A stretch of 64,000 nt of DNA from Beggiatoa leptomitoformis (GTDB lineage: Bacteria; Pseudomonadota; Gammaproteobacteria; Beggiatoales; Beggiatoaceae): the NCBI RefSeq assembly GCF_001305575.3, contig NZ_CP012373.2:2800261-2864260 (forward strand). The letters run 5' to 3'. The first letter of the stretch is position 1, and each line of letters starts with the position of its first letter. Below are positions 61,711 to 64,000 of the stretch, in pieces. Position numbers and translations under genes: made by a program. A model generated the notes under the pieces. The model was not told where the DNA came from. It made no database searches and saw only the letters and a list, made by a program, of their open reading frames with translations.

Positions 61711-62196
61711 TTAATGAACAACCCGCTTCGGCAAGGCAGATAACCCTGTATCTTCTATAAAATCAGTGTCTTCATCATCGTCCTCATCATACATATCGAG
61801 GTCTATATCATTTTCAACCGACATGAGTGAAGAATGATGCAGAATAATTTGCCAACTGCCGTTAATTAATTGATAAATATTAGTGGCAATCATAGAAGTA
61901 GAAGGGCGATTACTCCCCACTAAAGAGATATTTTCATACAAGGTATGGATGGCAATATCCCGATTAATATTTTGCTGAATAGGCGTTAATTCAAAGGCTA
62001 AACGTGTACCACTGCTAAAAACCTCACGCCAACCACTCATGACTAATGCACGCCCTTTTAGACAATTACCCATAGGATGGACGCAAGTAATATCGTCAGA
62101 CTCTGCCCAAACCCGTGCCATGTCTGCAAGGTTAGCGGTTTCAAAAGCCTCATAAAAGGCTAATTCTGCTTCTTCAGGGGTTGTATAAACGGGCAT
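61711..62196 (-). CDS. NTF2-like (SnoaL-type) protein of unknown function
   Basis: The 161-residue cone-fold protein has the pattern of YybH/SnoaL-like relatives: EEAELAFYEAFETANLADMARVWAESDDITCVHP, the first helices, then GREVFSSG-type and WQIILHHSSLM strands. Its C-terminal tail is acidic (DIDLDMYDEDDDEDTDF). No catalytic residue set is clear. It lies between tex and birA on the same strand, with a 28-bp gap to birA. Confidence 0.85.
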   Translation of the reverse strand: MPVYTTPEEAELAFYEAFETANLADMARVWAESDDITCVHPMGNCLKGRALVMSGWREVFSSGTRLAFELTPIQQNINRDIAIHTLYENISLVGSNRPSTSMIATNIYQLINGSWQIILHHSSLMSVENDIDLDMYDEDDDEDTDFIEDTGLSALPKRVVH

Positions 62197-62301
62197 AACA
62201 AATTCCTAAACGTTCTTTAAAGGCTTTAAATGTATTATAGACGGCGGTACATAAAAATTGCTGTATATAAACAAACAGGTTTTACCCCCCAATCAATGGC
62301 T

Positions 62302-64000
62302 TTAACGTTTTCGAGCGTTTGCCATTGCCTCTGCTAAGGCAGTACCCAACGCAGTGGGTGGCTGTGCAACGGCTTGTTTAGCAGGTTTTGCGGGTTTACT
62401 GTCTTTTTGAACAGGTTTATGAGCGGGTGCTGTAGGCTTAGTCCGCGAATCGCTGTTCGCACTTTTGGGTTTTTCATCCTTGGGTAAGGATGCACTAATA
62501 GCGGAATCTCGTCCTGAATCATTCAAACGCATGGTTAAAGCCACCCGTTTACGTGCTAAATCAATTTCTAAGACTTTCACTTTAACCACATCACCCGCTT
62601 TAACCACTTCGCGCGGGTCTTTGATAAAGTTATTAGACAGTGCTGAAATATGCACTAATCCATCTTGATGCACGCCAATGTCAACAAATGCACCAAAATT
62701 CGTTACATTTGTTACCACGCCTTCTAGTACCATATCAACTTTTAAATCGGCAAGAGTTTCCACACCTTCTTTAAATTCAGCGGTTTTAAATTCTGGACGT
62801 GGGTCACGTCCCGGTTTTTCTAGCTCGTGTAATATATCGGTAATTGTTGGAATACCAAATTTATCATCTGTGAAGTCCTGTGGTTTTAGATGACGAATAA
62901 ACGGCACATCACCGATTAAATTTTTAACGGGACGACTCGTTTTTGCCACAATGCGTTCAATTACAGGATAGGCTTCAGGGTGAACAGTGGATGCATCTAA
63001 AGGATTTTCACCATTCATCACCCGCAAAAAGCCTGCAGCTTGTTCAAATGTTTTTTCACCAAAACGGGGAATTTTGCGTAACATGTCCCGATTGGTGAAT
63101 GAACCGTGTTCATCACGGAACGCCACAATATTTTTTGCTAAACCTGCGTTTAAGCCAGATACCCGACTGAGTAACGGCACGGATGCGGTATTCACATCAA
63201 CGCCTACAGCATTTACGCAATCCTCGACCACTGCATCTAGGGTGCGGGCAAGTTGTGTTTGATTAACATCATGTTGGTATTGACCAACGCCGATGGATTT
63301 CGGCTCAATTTTTACCAATTCGGCTAATGGGTCTTGTAAGCGACGCGCAATAGAAACTGCACCGCGAATGGTGACATCTAAATCAGGAAATTCATTAGCC
63401 GCTAATTCGGACGCGGAATAAACGGAAGCACCCGCTTCAGACACAACAATTTTAGTCAAGCGCAATTCAGGATGTGCTTTGATTAAATCCATCGCTAAAC
63501 GGTCAGTTTCACGTGAGGCAGTACCATTGCCGATGCTGATTAATTCAACATTATATTTTTCTGCTAGTTTAGCAAGAATTGCCAGTGATTCCGTCCATTG
63601 ATTTTTTGGCGGATGGGGATAAATTGCTGTGTGGTCAACTAATTTACCTGTGTTATCAACAATGGCAACTTTTACCCCTGTCCGTAATCCGGGGTCTAGC
63701 CCCATTGTTGCGCGTTGTCCTGCGGGTGCAGCAAGTAATAGGTCATTTAAATTTTGTGAAAAAACCTTAATCGCTTCTGTTTCAGCCGTTTCACGTAGCC
63801 GCATCAACAGCTCGACATCTAAACTTAAACGAACTTTAAATCGCCATGTCCAACGTACAGTTTCTTGTAACCATTTGTCTGCCATACGGCTTTGGTCAGC
63901 AATTTGGTAATGTTGGGCAATCATCGCTTCACACGCATTTAATTGACGACTAGCGGGCGTGGTCGCTTCTTCCTCTTCAGTTAAGGGGAGGGTTAGTTGT
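62302..64000 (-). CDS. tex: Tex-family RNA-binding transcription accessory protein (5' end outside window)
   Basis: Nucleic-acid-binding protein linked to transcription and stress or toxin gene expression. The frame runs open from the window edge at 64000 through 566 codons; full Tex is about 770 residues, so the N-terminal helical region is cut off. The YqgF-like core ([20 protein letters not shown]), two helix-hairpin-helix segments ([21 protein letters not shown] region and [10 protein letters not shown]) and a C-terminal S1 domain ([22 protein letters not shown]) are visible. The tail is lysine- and alanine-rich. It is followed by an NTF2-like gene 105 bp away. Confidence 0.96.
   Translation of the reverse strand, partial: QLTLPLTEEEEATTPASRQLNACEAMIAQHYQIADQSRMADKWLQETVRWTWRFKVRLSLDVELLMRLRETAETEAIKVFSQNLNDLLLAAPAGQRATMGLDPGLRTGVKVAIVDNTGKLVDHTAIYPHPPKNQWTESLAILAKLAEKYNVELISIGNGTASRETDRLAMDLIKAHPELRLTKIVVSEAGASVYSASELAANEFPDLDVTIRGAVSIARRLQDPLAELVKIEPKSIGVGQYQHDVNQTQLARTLDAVVEDCVNAVGVDVNTASVPLLSRVSGLNAGLAKNIVAFRDEHGSFTNRDMLRKIPRFGEKTFEQAAGFLRVMNGENPLDASTVHPEAYPVIERIVAKTSRPVKNLIGDVPFIRHLKPQDFTDDKFGIPTITDILHELEKPGRDPRPEFKTAEFKEGVETLADLKVDMVLEGVVTNVTNFGAFVDIGVHQDGLVHISALSNNFIKDPREVVKAGDVVKVKVLEIDLARKRVALTMRLNDSGRDSAISASLPKDEKPKSANSDSRTKPTAPAHKPVQKDSKPAKPAKQAVAQPPTALGTALAEAMANARKR

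Noticed and set aside
1-64000. CRISPR arrays, rRNA genes, riboswitches and prophage
   Set aside because: I looked for regularly spaced repeats, rRNA segments, known riboswitch cores upstream of metabolic genes, and phage structural genes, and saw none.

Overview
The window reads as chromosome from a filamentous sulfur-oxidising gammaproteobacterium, most like Beggiatoa or a close relative. This is inferred, not proven. The base composition is moderately AT-rich. The core genes are gammaproteobacterial in type (gcvR-bcp order, purL, dusA, tex, birA-coaX). They are mixed with accessory genes common in large multicellular bacteria: a WD40-caspase, a filamentous haemagglutinin-like exoprotein, a SpoIIE phosphatase, an slr1659-type STAS protein and IS982. 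There is no rRNA and no CRISPR array. One tRNA (Asn, GTT) is present. Small intergenic hairpin repeats of at least three families are scattered through the window.

Layout. 1-6.5 kb: purL (its 3' end lies outside the window), then bcp, gcvR, pncB and nadK on the minus strand. pncB and nadK both serve NAD(P) supply. 6.7-9.3 kb: a membrane sensor with a SpoIIE-type phosphatase. 9.5-14.1 kb: a compound-transposon-like block in which a frameshifted IS982 copy and a 270-bp internally deleted derivative flank a secreted WD40-caspase gene. 14.3-16.2 kb: a two-partner-secretion exoprotein without its transporter. 16.4-19.9 kb: the transglutaminase / ATP-grasp / alpha-E cluster, predicted to modify peptides. 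20.2-24.4 kb: a periplasmic EF-hand protein, rmlBAC for dTDP-rhamnose (rmlD lies about 9 kb away at 32.5 kb), and an OmpA-like protein. 24.8-28.9 kb: glutaredoxin, a small regulator-like gene, ccoG, an orphan complex-I-like HyfC subunit and a STAS protein. 29-32 kb: a large secreted LamG/PKD protein between two nearly identical 158-bp repeats, the outer one carrying the tRNA-Asn promoter.

32.5-45.1 kb: rmlD, a radical SAM AmrS protein, a class III aminotransferase, gshB, a TetR-MFP-RND efflux operon with a clear operator palindrome, and an unusual YejE-YejF (permease plus double ATPase) fusion. 45.5-49.7 kb: a divergent class III cyclase-domain protein, dusA and a ProQ/FinO protein. 49.9-52.4 kb: LysE exporter and two SDR proteins. 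52.5-56 kb: a TPR-like protein, a histidine-decarboxylase-type PLP enzyme and a GlxB/GlxC (MgsA/MgsB-like) pair without the FMN subunit. 56-64 kb: AbrB-like transporter, metallo-beta-lactamase-fold hydrolase, single-domain response regulator, then SPOR protein, coaX, birA, an NTF2-like protein and tex (its 5' end lies outside the window).

The most unusual items are the repeat-bracketed secreted gene that appears to have duplicated the STAS/tRNA-Asn intergenic promoter region, the IS982-flanked WD40-caspase with an EF-hand loop, the YejE-YejF fusion, and the GlxB/GlxC pair lacking its catalytic partner.
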